Assembly (NCBI GenBank): GCA_030770545.1
Contig: JAUCMP010000026.1
Location: 1,592,501-1,656,500 of the forward strand
Length of the DNA stretch: 64,000 nt
Reading direction: 5' to 3'
Source: Macropodus opercularis
Taxonomy: Eukaryota; Chordata; Actinopteri; Anabantiformes; Osphronemidae
Shown: piece by piece, positions 63,458 through 64,000 of the stretch
How positions within the stretch are numbered: the stretch's first letter is position 1
Layout of the letters: each line of letters starts with the position of its first letter
Translations under genes and position numbers: made by a program
The notes under the pieces: generated by a model
Seen by the model: only the letters and a program-made list of their open reading frames with translations
Told to the model about the DNA's origin: nothing
The model's database searches: none

Positions 63458-63503
63458 TTTGGCTTTTCAAGCTGCCCGTCTCTAAACCAACAGACAAGCT
63501 GAG
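63458..63503 (+). other. Candidate exon (46 bp)
   Basis: A textbook acceptor (CTACTCTCTCTGTCTGTGTAG) and donor (GCTGAG before GTGAGT) enclose 46 bases. Only one frame is open, reading WLFKLPVSKPTDKL. It could be a small coding exon or a 5' UTR exon of the gene whose promoter may lie at 14.6 kb. The protein is not recognised. Confidence 0.35.
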
Positions 63504-64000
63504 GTGAGTGCTCACATATTTGTTTTTCAGATTTCTAGTGTGTTTCCAGAGCGAGAGCAGTGCAGGTGACGTGTGCTGTGTCCATCCAGGCTAAACAGGT
63601 GGTCTAACACGCACACGACTCACTGGTTGAGAAGAAAAGCCTGTGAGAATAATGGCTGACATTTAATGTGCTGTATAATGAAAAAAGACTTTTTTTAGTT
63701 CACAAAAACAAATGAAATTCTTTTCGAGTATTTCATCTCTACAATGTCTTCACTGCACATCATGAGTCACATTCAATCTCAAGACGTGAACTCATAAGCC
63801 TGTTATGCTCCGCCGCCCGCAGAGCTCCTCAATTAATTTTGGCATCTTTTGCAAAATCACGTCACTAAAATTAAATGTGAGCAGATATGGAGTCAAAGAA
63901 GTGAACGTGGCGCTGAAGCAGCCTCCGTTTCCGCCGCGATAACGCCTCACTGCCCCCCCAAAATGAATCCAGCACAGAGAATTACCTACAATGTCATTTT
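63504..64000. other. Non-coding right end
   Basis: No gene seen. If 63458-63503 is a real exon, this is the start of its following intron. Confidence 0.5.

Overview
This window looks like nuclear DNA of a ray-finned fish, probably a percomorph teleost. The evidence is vertebrate-type spliced genes, very short introns (83-189 bp) in the first gene, microsatellites of fish type, and fragments that resemble the 3' tails of fish L2-type retroelements. There is no bacterial, viral or plasmid character. Identifications rest on reading and on remembered family features; no database search was made.

Left end, 1-6835: two real protein genes lie in tandem on the + strand. The first is the 3' half of a CDC25 dual-specificity phosphatase gene (most likely cdc25b), with the whole catalytic-loop exon and the stop codon at 1166. 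The second is a complete three-exon gene for the AP-5 complex sigma subunit (ap5s1, 200 residues, 3856-6055). CDC25B followed by AP5S1 in the same orientation is also the human chromosome 20p13 arrangement, so this looks like an old vertebrate gene pair. The two proteins do unrelated jobs (cell-cycle entry and late-endosome trafficking).

Middle, 6836-14600: no gene is recognised. The stretch carries CTCF-like motifs, a cluster of three DR1-type nuclear-receptor motifs about 147 bp apart, octamer motifs and a retroelement-tail fragment. At about 14600-14908 there is a promoter-like, CpG-richer segment with a CTCF-like motif, a CCAAT box, CRE-like sites and two apparent short non-coding exons. 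It could be the 5' end of a + strand gene whose coding part lies mainly beyond the window.

Right part, 14909-64000: about 49 kb without a convincing protein gene. It may be one or more giant introns or a gene desert. It holds simple repeats, purine- and pyrimidine-rich tracts, AT-rich blocks that look like conserved non-coding elements, and a few exon-like segments with good splice sites. The best are 34452-34533 and 63458-63503 on +, and 18371-18511, 41514-41617 and 50752-50831 on -. At the observed density many strong donor sites are expected by chance, so these remain candidates. I found no CRISPR, tRNA, rRNA or intact transposon. Nothing here amounts to a clear new system. The items most worth checking are the 112-codon overlapping frame in ap5s1, the DR1 cluster, the promoter-like segment at 14.6 kb and the repeated motif pair near 50.2/50.8 kb.
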